DNA of 64,000 bases, from NCBI GenBank assembly GCA_003709165.1, contig RDRZ01000001.1, positions 94,473 to 158,472 on the forward strand, given 5' to 3'. The notes beneath the pieces are model-generated. The model ran no database searches. It was not told where the DNA came from and saw only the letters and a program-made list of their open reading frames with translations. The stretch comes from Flavobacteriaceae bacterium PRS1 (GTDB taxonomy: Bacteria; Bacteroidota; Bacteroidia; Flavobacteriales; Flavobacteriaceae). Of this stretch, positions 55,021-63,943 are shown piece by piece (position 1 is the first letter of the stretch; every line of letters starts with the position of its first letter). The translations under genes and the position numbers were made by a program.

Positions 55021-55693
55021 TATCAATTCATCAAAATTCTTACATCACATTTTAGCATGGGGTCTTAGAAGATTTGTCAGTCCAGATGCCAACTTACTTA
55101 TATTTAGTCACTTCCATGTCGGCACAGAGATTTTACAGTTTATAGCGGGGAATATTCCTAATTTAGAAATAGTTGGAAACCCTTTAAAACCTAAAGATTT
55201 TAAGGATGTAAAAGATGATTTGTTTTTGAATCATGATTTGAACTTATACAATTTTGTTATTAGCTTAAATAGTCAATTGAAAGAGAAAGACATTACGATT
55301 AGCCCTCCCGAAAAAATTAATTTAGACATGATTACGGAAGATCAATTTGATCATATAGAATTCCCTAATAAGTGGACAAACATTTTGGATTTACGTTCAG
55401 CTATTGAACTTTTCACGCCTTTTTATCAATTGTTTTTAACCTTTAATGATTTCGTAAGAGCTTCAAATTCATTGCAATTAGACGAAACAATTGCGATTTA
55501 TACATCACAAATTTTAGGAACTCCTAGTCATTTAGGATTAGTTAATAATAAACACCCTATGGTACCTGTTACTACCTACAGTTCCGCTTATCGGTTGGTT
55601 TTACATGGTCTATCAGCTGAAACACTACATGAAGTATTGGTGAGAATAAAGCTTAACAAAAACATTGATGGTGTTATTATTCCAAAAAAATAA
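55004..55693 (+). CDS. Unknown protein, probably lacking its original 5' end
   Basis: The frame (229 residues from a TTG inside the 18-bp relic) is protein-like throughout: HHILAWGLRRFVSPDANLLI, FSHFHVGTEILQFIAGNIP, ELFTPFYQLFLTFNDFV, YSSAYRLVLHGLSAETLHE. No family is recognised. The frame begins within foreign DNA, and no ATG or RBS is placed near a plausible N-terminus, so the natural start was probably removed by the rearrangement. It is followed 14 bp later by a membrane-protein gene, suggesting a former operon. Confidence 0.5.
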   Translation: MTRPKIINSSKFLHHILAWGLRRFVSPDANLLIFSHFHVGTEILQFIAGNIPNLEIVGNPLKPKDFKDVKDDLFLNHDLNLYNFVISLNSQLKEKDITISPPEKINLDMITEDQFDHIEFPNKWTNILDLRSAIELFTPFYQLFLTFNDFVRASNSLQLDETIAIYTSQILGTPSHLGLVNNKHPMVPVTTYSSAYRLVLHGLSAETLHEVLVRIKLNKNIDGVIIPKK

Positions 55694-55707
55694 AACTTTT
55701 TACAACT

Positions 55708-56130
55708 ATGGAACTTATAATTCTTGCATATTTAGGTATTTTTTATACTAGTCTTATATTTGGCCAATGGTTATGTTGTAAAGTCAACTTTATCTCTGAA
55801 TTAGGTGAAAAAATCTATACTAAAAAACTTAACCAGTTAAAAATCTCCTTTTTTTTTGGTCCATTGCGAAAAGCCATTAATAAATCTTCTTTGGTAAAAG
55901 CAATCGTCTTTATTTTTCCCTTAATACTTTTAAAGTCTATTGCTTATTATTATATGTCGCTTGTTCTTATCACACCAATTGTTCTAATTGGTCAAGGTAT
56001 TATTATGGGCAGTTTGTTTTTTTTCAATGACAAACAAACAAACAATGATCAGAGCTTAAAAACCATAACATTTTGGCAACTTTCGAGTCATATTATTGCT
56101 GGAAGTTATGGAACGCTTAAAGGCTTATAA
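55708..56130 (+). CDS. Small membrane protein of unknown function
   Basis: A 140-residue protein with three hydrophobic segments (LIILAYLGIFYTSLIFGQWL, AIVFIFPLILLKSIAYYYMS and LVLITPIVLIGQGIIMGSLF) and a polar Asn/Gln loop. No family is recognised. Its 3' end overlaps the cut end of the convergent DUF2911 gene, so the original C-terminus may also have been altered at the junction near 56126. Confidence 0.55.
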   Translation: MELIILAYLGIFYTSLIFGQWLCCKVNFISELGEKIYTKKLNQLKISFFFGPLRKAINKSSLVKAIVFIFPLILLKSIAYYYMSLVLITPIVLIGQGIIMGSLFFFNDKQTNNDQSLKTITFWQLSSHIIAGSYGTLKGL

Positions 56131-56448
56131 TGGTTGTCCTTCAATTTTTACATCATCTGCAAATTTGATAAAAGTATTTTCGTTAGCTCCTGCTCTCCAA
56201 GGAGATTCTGTAGCTGTTCCAAAACCAAGGTTGTTCATACCATAAGGCACTAATTTTCCCCAAATCTCACGATTATTTACACTTGGTCTTGAATAATTAA
56301 TATAAATTTTTGAGATTCCAACGGTTTGCGACACCGAAGCTTTTTGACTGCCTTGTGGAATGTTTAACTGTGCATTAGCGTCAATAGTTACAAAGAACAT
56401 GGGTAAAATTAATGTTCCAAAAAATACAAAATGGTTGATTTTTTTCAT
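56125..56448 (-). pseudogene. 3'-truncated DUF2911 protein
   Basis: The 107 residues match the start of DUF2911 proteins: signal peptide, NIPQGSQKASVSQTVG, ISKIYINYSRPSVNNREIWG, NENTFIKFADDVKIEGQPL. Family members known to me continue for well over a hundred residues past this last motif, but here a stop follows at once. The DNA beyond belongs to the convergent membrane-protein gene. The gene was therefore cut at about 56126. Confidence 0.8.
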
Positions 56449-56525
56449 GAGAATTTTGGTTTTAGTTATATAGCTTTAAAGTTAATAACTAAATGATTTG
56501 AAGATATTAGAGTTGTGTTAATTAA

Positions 56526-57737
56526 CTATTCTTTAAGAAGCTGGTTTACAAAGTCCTTGAACTCTTCTTGAAAAGACACGTATTTATCGCCAGTCGCGGG
56601 ACCATTAAAACCAGTATGTATTTTTCTAACCACTCCTTTCTTATCCACAAAAATAGTTGTTGGGTAAGACAAAACATGATTTAACATTGGCAGTTTTTCT
56701 TGAGCTTTAGTTTTATTTGAGCTGCCAAATTGTGCCAATAGAATTGGATAATCAATCCCAACTCTATCTTTCATTCGTGCAATACTATTAAAGGCTTTTT
56801 CTTTGGTTTTTGCATACTCAAAAGCCAAGGCTACGATTTCAAAATCCTTGTCCTTGTTATTCTTATAAAACTCGGCATAGTATTTACTTTCGTCCAGACA
56901 ATTAGGACACCAGCTACCCATAATTTGTACTAAAACAACTTTATTTTTAAAACGTTCATCAGTTAAAGATATTATATCCCCTTGTACATCTGGAAAAGAA
57001 AAAGCAAAAGCATCATAGTCTTTTTTTAAAAAAGTGAGTGTATTTGGGTTTGGCAACTCAAAACTATCATTTCGTTTTGCCACAAAAGGTTCTTGAAAAT
57101 GATTTCCTGAATAAAAAACGCCTTGCAATGTCGAGTCTGTAACAGTTGCTGTAAACAAAAATGCGTGTGCACCATCAAAAGCAGAAAGTTTCATTTGGTT
57201 TCCATCCATAACACCTTCAAGAAAACGATAATCACCTGTTTTAGTTCTTATTGTTCCTGTTATTTTATTTCCATCTTGTGAGAAAACTCCTTTGGCAATA
57301 TATTCATCTTCTTCTATGTTTTGGCTAAAAATCATTTCCCAATTTCCTGTCATGTTTTGAGAAGGTTCAGAAGTTACTAAAAATCGTTCTTTATTTTTTT
57401 CGGTATAAAACGGAACTATGAGATCTAAACTTTCTTTTATAAAGTTTCCCTTTAAATTTCCGCTTTCAAATATTGCAGCAATATAACCTTCGTAAAAAGG
57501 TAATTTTATAAAAATCGAATCGTTTCTATATTCAATTTCATCTACAAAAATCTTTTCTTCGGCATTGAATATGGTTAATGTACTGTCTGTTTCAACTTCA
57601 AAAATAAAAGGCAATTCTTTATTGTCCTGTACTTGTAAAACAGCTCTGTAAGTACCAGGTTTTAATTTCTGAATTGGTTTTTCGCTATTACAAGAAACTA
57701 ATATAATTAAGGATAGAAACAAGCTTACTTTTTGCAT
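56526..57737 (-). CDS. Thioredoxin-like (TlpA/ResA-type) lipoprotein
   Basis: The 403-residue protein has lipobox VSC at Cys16. An N-terminal beta-rich region of about 230 residues (LKPGTYRAVLQVQDNKELPF, TGNWEMIFSQ) is followed by a thioredoxin domain with the active site GSWCPNCLDESKYY (about 278) and the cis-Pro region SYPTTIFVDKKGVVRKIHTG. It probably reduces disulphides in the periplasm. The N-terminal part resembles domains found in Bacteroidota TlpA-like proteins. It is transcribed alone and divergently from pheT. Confidence 0.88.
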   Translation of the reverse strand: MQKVSLFLSLIILVSCNSEKPIQKLKPGTYRAVLQVQDNKELPFIFEVETDSTLTIFNAEEKIFVDEIEYRNDSIFIKLPFYEGYIAAIFESGNLKGNFIKESLDLIVPFYTEKNKERFLVTSEPSQNMTGNWEMIFSQNIEEDEYIAKGVFSQDGNKITGTIRTKTGDYRFLEGVMDGNQMKLSAFDGAHAFLFTATVTDSTLQGVFYSGNHFQEPFVAKRNDSFELPNPNTLTFLKKDYDAFAFSFPDVQGDIISLTDERFKNKVVLVQIMGSWCPNCLDESKYYAEFYKNNKDKDFEIVALAFEYAKTKEKAFNSIARMKDRVGIDYPILLAQFGSSNKTKAQEKLPMLNHVLSYPTTIFVDKKGVVRKIHTGFNGPATGDKYVSFQEEFKDFVNQLLKE

Positions 57738-57826
57738 GATTTTATATTTGTTTTAGAGTAATCGAATAAACAATAAAATACTTACATAAAAAAATTGATT
57801 GGATTTCATAAACATTGAACTATTCT

Positions 57827-57834
57827 TATCTTTG
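57827..57834 (+). promoter_or_regulatory. pheT -7 promoter element
   Basis: TATCTTTG fits TAnnTTTG and lies 21 bp before the pheT start codon, so the mRNA leader would be very short. A TTG at 57799-57801 is somewhat too far away to be an ideal -33 box. Confidence 0.5.
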
Positions 57835-57855
57835 TCCTTGTGTAAAATATAGCAA

Positions 57856-60282
57856 ATGAAGATTTCATACAATTGGTTAAAACAATTTATTAAAACAGAT
57901 TGGAACGCAGAAAAAACAGGAGAACTTCTTACCGATTTAGGTCTCGAAGTTGAAGATATAGAACACTTCCAATCTGTAAAAGGAGGTTTAGATGGTGTTG
58001 TTGTTGGCGAAGTTTTAACCTGTATAAAGCATCCTAATGCAGATAAACTAAAACTCACTACTGTAACTATTGGTGGCGATTTACCTCTGCAAATTGTTTG
58101 TGGCGCTCCAAATGTTGCAATAGGACAGAAGGTACCTGTGGCTACTATTGGAACTACATTGTATACCGAAGATGGCGAAGCGTGGAAAATTAAGAAAGGT
58201 AAAATTAGAGGCCAAGAAAGCTATGGAATGATTTGCGCCGAAGACGAGCTCGGTCTTGGTACATCACACGAAGGCATTTTGGTTTTGGATGAAGATATTG
58301 AAGTCGGAACTCCAGTTTCTGAAATATTTGAAATTGAAAATGATCAGATTTTTGAAATTGGCTTAACTCCAAATCGTGCCGATGCCATGAGCCATTTGGG
58401 TGTCGCTCGCGACCTCAAAGCTGGTTTTTTACAAAAGGACATTAATTTAGAACTCATAACACCATCTGTAAGTGCATTTCATATTGACAACCGAACTTTA
58501 AAAATAGATGTTGAGGTAATAAATAAAGAATTAGCACCTCGATATTGTGGAGTAACTATTTCTGGAATTACAGTAGAAGATTCTCCAGTTTGGCTACAAA
58601 ATCGTTTAAAAGCTATTGGTTTAACGCCAATAAATAATGTGGTCGATGCTACCAATTATGTGTTACATGAGCTTGGGCAACCGCTTCATGCTTTTGATGC
58701 TGTGAAAATTTCAGGAAACAAAATTATAGTTAAAACCCTTAAAGTAGGAACCAAATTTATTACCCTCGATGGTGTAGAACGAGAGTTACATGAAGAAGAC
58801 CTCATGATATGCGATGGCAAAAAGCCGTTGTGTATTGCCGGAGTTTTTGGTGGCATCGATTCTGGTGTTAGCGAAAGTACCACAAGTATCTTTTTAGAGA
58901 GTGCTTATTTTAATCCTATAAGTATTCGTAAAAGTGCCAAACGTCATGGATTAAATACAGATGCATCGTTTCGGTTTGAACGTGGTTTAGACCCTAATAT
59001 TACTGAATATGCCTTAAAACGTGCTGCTTTGTTAATTCAAGATTTAGCAGGTGGAGAGATTACAAGCGATGTTATTGATATTTATCCAAAAAAGATTGAA
59101 AATTTTCAGGTACGTTTAAGTTTCGATAATGCCAAACGATTGATTGGTGAAGAAATTCCACGTGAAGTGATTAAACGTATTTTAACATCTCTCGATATTA
59201 AAGTAAATAATGTTACCGAAACAGGTTTAGGGTTGACTGTTCCCGCCTTTAGAAACGATGTGAAACGTGAAGCAGATATTATTGAAGAAATTTTACGCGT
59301 GTATGGCTATAACAATATTAAAACGACTGAAAAATTAAACGCTTCCATTTCAAACACATCACGATTTGAAGACCATAAAATTCAAAATATTATAGGCAAT
59401 CAATTAGTTTCTCAAGGTTATTTTGAGATATTGTCAAATTCGCTCACGACTCCAAATTATATTGAGTTGAGCGAACAACTTAAAGTAGAGCATAATGTTG
59501 TAATGCTTAATCCGTTAAGCAAGGACTTGTCAGTTATGCGACAATCTTTACTGTTTTCCGGATTGGAAGCAGTAGCACATAATATAAACCGAAAACGAAA
59601 CGACCTTAAATTATTTGAATTTGGCAAAACCTATCACGATTACGATGGTACTCGTGAAGAACATAAGCATTTAAGCATTTTAGTTTCAGGCAATAAAACA
59701 GCTGAACGTTGGACTACTCCTTCACAAAAAACAGATTTCTTCTATTTAAAAGGAACGATTACGGCAACATTAGAGCGTCTCGGAATCTCTCGGTTTAAAG
59801 AAACCACAGCTACAAACGATGTTTTTAGCGAAGGCTTGCAAATTAGTTTTGGCAAAACCAATCTCGTAGAATTTGGCTTAGTTAAGAAATCTGTTTTAAA
59901 ACATTTCGGAATCTCACAAGAAGTATTATATGCAGATTTTAAATGGGATGCTGTGTTAGAAGCTGCAAAACACATTACTATAAAATTTAAAGACATTCCA
60001 AAATATCCTGCAGTAAAACGTGATTTTGCATTGCTTCTTGATGATGCCGTAAGTTTTAGTGATATACAAACTATTGCCAAACAAACCGAAAAGCAATTAC
60101 TAAAGAATATTAATCTTTTTGATGTTTACCAAGGCAAGAACTTGCCCAAAGGCAAAAAGAGTTATGCTGTTAGTTTTACACTTCAAGACGAACGCAAAAC
60201 ACTTACTGATAAGCAAATAGATAAGATTATGAATAAGTTACAAGCTAATTTTGAAAAACAGCTTGGAGCTGAGTTGAGGTAA
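57856..60282 (+). CDS. pheT: Phenylalanyl-tRNA synthetase beta subunit
   Basis: The 808-residue protein shows the full bacterial PheT layout: an N-terminal EMAP-type tRNA-binding domain (VVVGEVLTCIKHPNADKLKL, about 50), B3/B4 editing domain (TPNRADAMSHLGVARDL), B5 domain, catalytic-like core (MNPLSKDLSVMRQSLLFSGL-like LNPLSKDLSVMRQSLL) and C-terminal ferredoxin-fold anticodon-binding domain (KYPAVKRDFALLLDDAVSF). With PheS, not in this window, it charges tRNA-Phe. Confidence 0.97.
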   Translation: MKISYNWLKQFIKTDWNAEKTGELLTDLGLEVEDIEHFQSVKGGLDGVVVGEVLTCIKHPNADKLKLTTVTIGGDLPLQIVCGAPNVAIGQKVPVATIGTTLYTEDGEAWKIKKGKIRGQESYGMICAEDELGLGTSHEGILVLDEDIEVGTPVSEIFEIENDQIFEIGLTPNRADAMSHLGVARDLKAGFLQKDINLELITPSVSAFHIDNRTLKIDVEVINKELAPRYCGVTISGITVEDSPVWLQNRLKAIGLTPINNVVDATNYVLHELGQPLHAFDAVKISGNKIIVKTLKVGTKFITLDGVERELHEEDLMICDGKKPLCIAGVFGGIDSGVSESTTSIFLESAYFNPISIRKSAKRHGLNTDASFRFERGLDPNITEYALKRAALLIQDLAGGEITSDVIDIYPKKIENFQVRLSFDNAKRLIGEEIPREVIKRILTSLDIKVNNVTETGLGLTVPAFRNDVKREADIIEEILRVYGYNNIKTTEKLNASISNTSRFEDHKIQNIIGNQLVSQGYFEILSNSLTTPNYIELSEQLKVEHNVVMLNPLSKDLSVMRQSLLFSGLEAVAHNINRKRNDLKLFEFGKTYHDYDGTREEHKHLSILVSGNKTAERWTTPSQKTDFFYLKGTITATLERLGISRFKETTATNDVFSEGLQISFGKTNLVEFGLVKKSVLKHFGISQEVLYADFKWDAVLEAAKHITIKFKDIPKYPAVKRDFALLLDDAVSFSDIQTIAKQTEKQLLKNINLFDVYQGKNLPKGKKSYAVSFTLQDERKTLTDKQIDKIMNKLQANFEKQLGAELR

Positions 60283-60306
60283 AATATAATAGTTTATTTG
60301 TTCAGG

Positions 60307-60762
60307 TTATTCAAGGTTTGTTTTCATTACTCGACCTTGTTTTTCTGCATTGGTATCTTTAGTCCTGCCAATTACTAAACCTATTAGCATTCCTAATGAA
60401 ATTCCAATAGCAAGACCTATTGATTCACCAAAACTTGCACCAATGGCAACTCCAAGACTCATTCCCATACTCATACAATTGGCTGTATAATAGCCTTCAG
60501 ATATTAGAGAAAGCTCTTTTTGTAAATACTTTTTAAATTCGTTGAGCTTTTTACTGAAGTATCTTTTCTTATTTTTAGGATTCGATTTTAAATTCAAAGT
60601 TTCAAGCGCTATTTCTATAGATTGAAATTGCTCTTCGGTTAATTCTCTATCACTTAAATCGGAAAGAGTTGCAATAAAGTTTTCATAGATTTTTATTTCA
60701 GATTTTTTGTCTGTTTTAATTAGTAAACTTTCGAAAAAGATTATTGTATTATTTATTGTCAT
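60307..60762 (-). CDS. Hypothetical protein with glycine-zipper membrane segment
   Basis: A 151-residue protein. Residues 1-85 are helical and charged (LSDLSDRELTEEQFQSIEIA). Residues 95-133 are a Gly-every-four-residues hydrophobic stretch (GMSLGVAIGASFGESIGLAI, GISLGMLIGLVIG) typical of glycine-zipper helix pairs that pack in membranes. No family can be named. It converges with pheT and shares its orientation with the ECF sigma locus upstream. Confidence 0.6.
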   Translation of the reverse strand: MTINNTIIFFESLLIKTDKKSEIKIYENFIATLSDLSDRELTEEQFQSIEIALETLNLKSNPKNKKRYFSKKLNEFKKYLQKELSLISEGYYTANCMSMGMSLGVAIGASFGESIGLAIGISLGMLIGLVIGRTKDTNAEKQGRVMKTNLE

Positions 60763-60827
60763 TATATATGTTTTAATTAATTAGTAGTGGCTTAAAACTT
60801 AAATTATTACACTCATTAATATGTTTT

Positions 60828-61472
60828 TTAATTTGAAGCTCTTAACTCCTCCATATCTGCAAGAGTTTCATCCAGTTTTTTTAATATTCGCCCATAAACA
60901 ATATTCAAATCCCACTTGTAAATACGGCCTCCAAAAATCGCTAACAATATAACTATGAATAATATTCCAAGCACCCAAAATACAGGAATTCCATATACCA
61001 TATAAGCTTGATAGTTTCCAAATATTCTATTTAATGTTTCTTGGAAATCGCTTGAAAACCAAAACCCTGAAATCATTGCAAGAAAGATGTAAGGATAAAT
61101 ATATCGAGACATTTTCATATTAATCGAGATTTGTTCTTTCATCCAATTATCAAAAGATTTAAGGTATAAATAACTACTTACGTTTTTATCAATATTATTT
61201 AATCCTTTCAATAGTTTTTTATTAACAATAACAATTGTATTGAATAGTATAAACATGAGTACACCTAAAACTGGAATTTTCACAAAAAAAGCAACAACTA
61301 AAACAACAAAAGAAAACACAACAAGTGCGTTCAAGTTTATTTTAAACATTCTTTTAAATTTATTGATGATATGTATCGATTTTTGATTGTATAAATCATT
61401 TAATTTTGGAGCTACTAATGCATCATTTTTCAAAAAACCCTCTTTCCAAATTGTTTCAATTGATTTTTCCAT
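60828..61472 (-). CDS. Membrane protein encoded with an ECF sigma factor, candidate anti-sigma partner
   Basis: The 214-residue protein has a cytoplasmic start (MEKSIETIWKEGFLKNDALV) and four hydrophobic segments (LVVFSFVVLVVAFFVKIPVL, VLMFILFNTIVIVNK, YIYPYIFLAMISGFWF, VFWVLGILFIVILLAIFGG). Its start overlaps the sigma-factor end by 17 bp, indicating coupled translation. By position it could restrain the sigma factor, but no known anti-sigma domain is visible. Confidence 0.7.
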   Translation of the reverse strand: MEKSIETIWKEGFLKNDALVAPKLNDLYNQKSIHIINKFKRMFKINLNALVVFSFVVLVVAFFVKIPVLGVLMFILFNTIVIVNKKLLKGLNNIDKNVSSYLYLKSFDNWMKEQISINMKMSRYIYPYIFLAMISGFWFSSDFQETLNRIFGNYQAYMVYGIPVFWVLGILFIVILLAIFGGRIYKWDLNIVYGRILKKLDETLADMEELRASN

Positions 61473-61950
61473 CCAATAATTTTTTTAATCGTTCTTTAAT
61501 TCTATTAACACGTACACCAATGTTGTTTGGAGTTGTTCCAATTATTTCAGCGATTTCTTTGTTTGGTTTTTCTTCCAGATACAATAAAATCACAGCTCTG
61601 TCAACCTCTGTCAATTTTCGTATTGCATCATAGAGTAAATTAAGAGATTCGTCTGAAAAAGCATGATTATCTTCAGTCGCTTCTGCTGTCAACTCGTGAT
61701 TGGAAGCATGATGCTGGCGTTTTTTTTTCTTTTTCTTAATTAAGGTCAAACATATATTCAAAGACAAACGATATATCCAGGTTGACCATTTCGAATCTCC
61801 ACGAAATCTGTCTTTACTTCTCCAAATTTGTAAACAAACCTCTTGATAGTAATCTTCAAAATCCTCTTGTGTATCAGTATATGCCCTACAAATTTTTATG
61901 ATTATTCCGGAATAGGGTAAAATTGATGATGTATAAAAATCACTACACAA
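61456..61950 (-). CDS. ECF-type RNA polymerase sigma factor
   Basis: A 164-residue sigma-70 family protein. Region 2 is at residues 15-75 (YTDTQEDFEDYYQEVCLQIW, RGDSKWSTWIYRLSLNICLT). A lysine-rich linker (KKKKKKRQ) follows, then region 4 (DRAVILLYLEEKPNKEIAEI, GVRVNRIKERLKKLL). The frame starts at TTG 61950, and no ATG lies upstream before a stop, so TTG is probably used. The downstream membrane protein is its likely partner. Confidence 0.9.
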   Translation of the reverse strand: MCSDFYTSSILPYSGIIIKICRAYTDTQEDFEDYYQEVCLQIWRSKDRFRGDSKWSTWIYRLSLNICLTLIKKKKKKRQHHASNHELTAEATEDNHAFSDESLNLLYDAIRKLTEVDRAVILLYLEEKPNKEIAEIIGTTPNNIGVRVNRIKERLKKLLDGKIN

Positions 61951-62036
61951 TAATTGTTTTTTTTAATTAGTGGTAGAAGTTAACCATTATTACAGGTTGA
62001 TGAAGATTTTTTTTGAAATCTTTATTTCAAAATATA

Positions 62037-63482
62037 TTATATCGAACTGTCTTCAACAACTTTTCTCACTCTGTCAATCATAGCAATAGCTTTATCAATA
62101 GTGTCCAATTTTGTTCTAAACGATAAGATTGCTAAACGTATTACAAACTTACCTTTAATGGTTGTAGAGCTTAAAAATATTTGTCCGTCGTTATGAATTT
62201 CTTGCATAAGCTTCTCGTTAAAAATATTTTTATCAACACTATTAGAAGGGTACCAAAAATAACTTACCGATAAATCGGGTTCTGGTCCCAATTTAAAACC
62301 AATCTCTAAAAGTCGTTCTCTAAAATAAGTGGTGAGCAATAGTTTTTCTTCCAAACAGGCAACAAAAGGGGCAATGCCATGTAACTGCAACGGTAACCAC
62401 AAACGTAAGCCTCTAAAATGTTTGGTGAGTTCTGGCGAAACATCAGCTGGATTTACTGGCATACTATCGCCAATTGCATCTTGCATATAATTTGCTCTAT
62501 AATGATGCGAATGATACACAGAAGCTTTGTCTTTTACTAAAACTGCTCCTAATCCGTAAGGTAAAAACAAACCTTTATGAGGATCGATAACCAGAGAATC
62601 GGCCAGTTCAATGCCTTTAAATGCTTCTTTTTTTGATTCAGTTAAAATAAAAAATCCACCATAAGCTGCATCTATATGATACCATAAGTTATTTACTTTA
62701 GCTATGTTACCAATAGTTTGCAAAGGGTCAATCGCTCCTGTATCTGTAGTGCCTGAAGAGGCAATTACCAAAAACGGATTTAAACCTTCTGCTTTGTCCA
62801 TTTCAATTTTAGCCTGTAAATTTTCAGTTATAATTCTGGAGTTTTCATCCAGTTCTATATAGCGAATAATAACATCTTCTAAACCAATAATTCGCAGAGC
62901 TTTATTTATACAATGGTGTACTTGTTCACTTAAATAAATAACACTCTTCTCAATATTAGCGTTCTTTATTCCATGTTTATCACGAGCTGAAGTAAGTGCA
63001 ATTAAAGTGGCAATTGATCCTCCAGAAGTTAAATTACCAATAGCAGTTTTTGGAAAACCAAAAATAGATTTCATCCAATCAATGAGTTCGTTTTCCATCG
63101 TTACTGCTCCAGGAGAAGCAAAATACATTCCTGAATATTCGTTAGTTACGTCTGCGAGATAATCTGCAATAGCAGCTGTGTAAATTCCGCCTCCTGGAAT
63201 ATAACCAATATGTCCTCCAGAAGCCGGGTTTATGCCTTTAGCAGCAACCTCATCGGCATAAATTTTGAGAATTTCCTGAAGTGTTTTCTTTTTAGAAGTA
63301 ATGGCAAACACATTATCCGATTCCTTTTCATCTGAATAGGCATTGGTGTCTTTCAACTCATTAATAAAACTGTTTGTGTAATTATTTACTTGTGTTATAT
63401 ATTTGTTACGTTGTGCTTCAGTTGGTTCTAAATCTTCAGATATATGTTGTAAATCTAAAATTTTCTGTTTAAGGTTGCTCAC
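62037..63482 (-). CDS. Group II PLP-dependent amino-acid decarboxylase
   Basis: The 481-residue enzyme has PYL-type decarboxylase landmarks: GHIGYIPGGGIYTAAIADYL (about 105), LTSGGSIATLIALTSARD (about 160), HIDAAYGGFFILTE (about 270) and the PLP Lys in DPHKGLFLPYGLGAVLVKD (about 303). Such enzymes decarboxylate aromatic amino acids, glutamate or related compounds; the substrate cannot be decided. It is preceded by a 175-bp gap with only repeat-like sequence (CATTTCGACTGCGCTCAATG). Confidence 0.9.
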   Translation of the reverse strand: MSNLKQKILDLQHISEDLEPTEAQRNKYITQVNNYTNSFINELKDTNAYSDEKESDNVFAITSKKKTLQEILKIYADEVAAKGINPASGGHIGYIPGGGIYTAAIADYLADVTNEYSGMYFASPGAVTMENELIDWMKSIFGFPKTAIGNLTSGGSIATLIALTSARDKHGIKNANIEKSVIYLSEQVHHCINKALRIIGLEDVIIRYIELDENSRIITENLQAKIEMDKAEGLNPFLVIASSGTTDTGAIDPLQTIGNIAKVNNLWYHIDAAYGGFFILTESKKEAFKGIELADSLVIDPHKGLFLPYGLGAVLVKDKASVYHSHHYRANYMQDAIGDSMPVNPADVSPELTKHFRGLRLWLPLQLHGIAPFVACLEEKLLLTTYFRERLLEIGFKLGPEPDLSVSYFWYPSNSVDKNIFNEKLMQEIHNDGQIFLSSTTIKGKFVIRLAILSFRTKLDTIDKAIAMIDRVRKVVEDSSI

Positions 63483-63657
63483 TTTTTAGTAGTTTTAAAT
63501 AAGTCATTCTCAATACAGTTTTTCTTCATTTCGACTGCGCTCAATGTAACAGAATAACCTTTCGGAATAACGATTTATTTTTTAATTCGTTGTGCAAAAT
63601 TACACAAATTGATTTGTTTTTTTGTATCTTTAAAAGGGAACTTAAATTTTTCGAGCT

Positions 63658-63906
63658 TTGGAAACACATTATACAAAAATATACACGGGAAATTTTATTT
63701 TAGTTCAGCTTATAGTTTCAAGACTTGATGATATTGGTATTTCTGCAATCGTTAAAGACGAATCGGAATCTGGACGACTTGCAGGTTTTGGAGCTTCTAT
63801 ACAAGGACATCAAGAACTTTTTGTTCATAATGATGAATTAGATAAAGCTATTCAAATTGTTGAAAGTATTAAAGCCGAAATGGAAGTTCAAACCAAAAAT
63901 AATTAA
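63658..63906 (+). CDS. DUF2007 family protein
   Basis: An 82-residue protein matching the small DUF2007 family (putative signal-transducing or PII-like fold): YTGNFILVQLIVSRLDDIGI, ISAIVKDESESGRLAGFG, QELFVHNDELDKAIQIVES. The conserved N-terminus begins at a TTG at 63658, and no ATG is close, so TTG is probably the start. TATCTTTA at about 63625 is a possible promoter. The cellular role is not established. Confidence 0.85.
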   Translation: METHYTKIYTGNFILVQLIVSRLDDIGISAIVKDESESGRLAGFGASIQGHQELFVHNDELDKAIQIVESIKAEMEVQTKNN

Positions 63907-63943
63907 ACAGTTACTACATACATTTTATCACGTAGTGCTTTAA

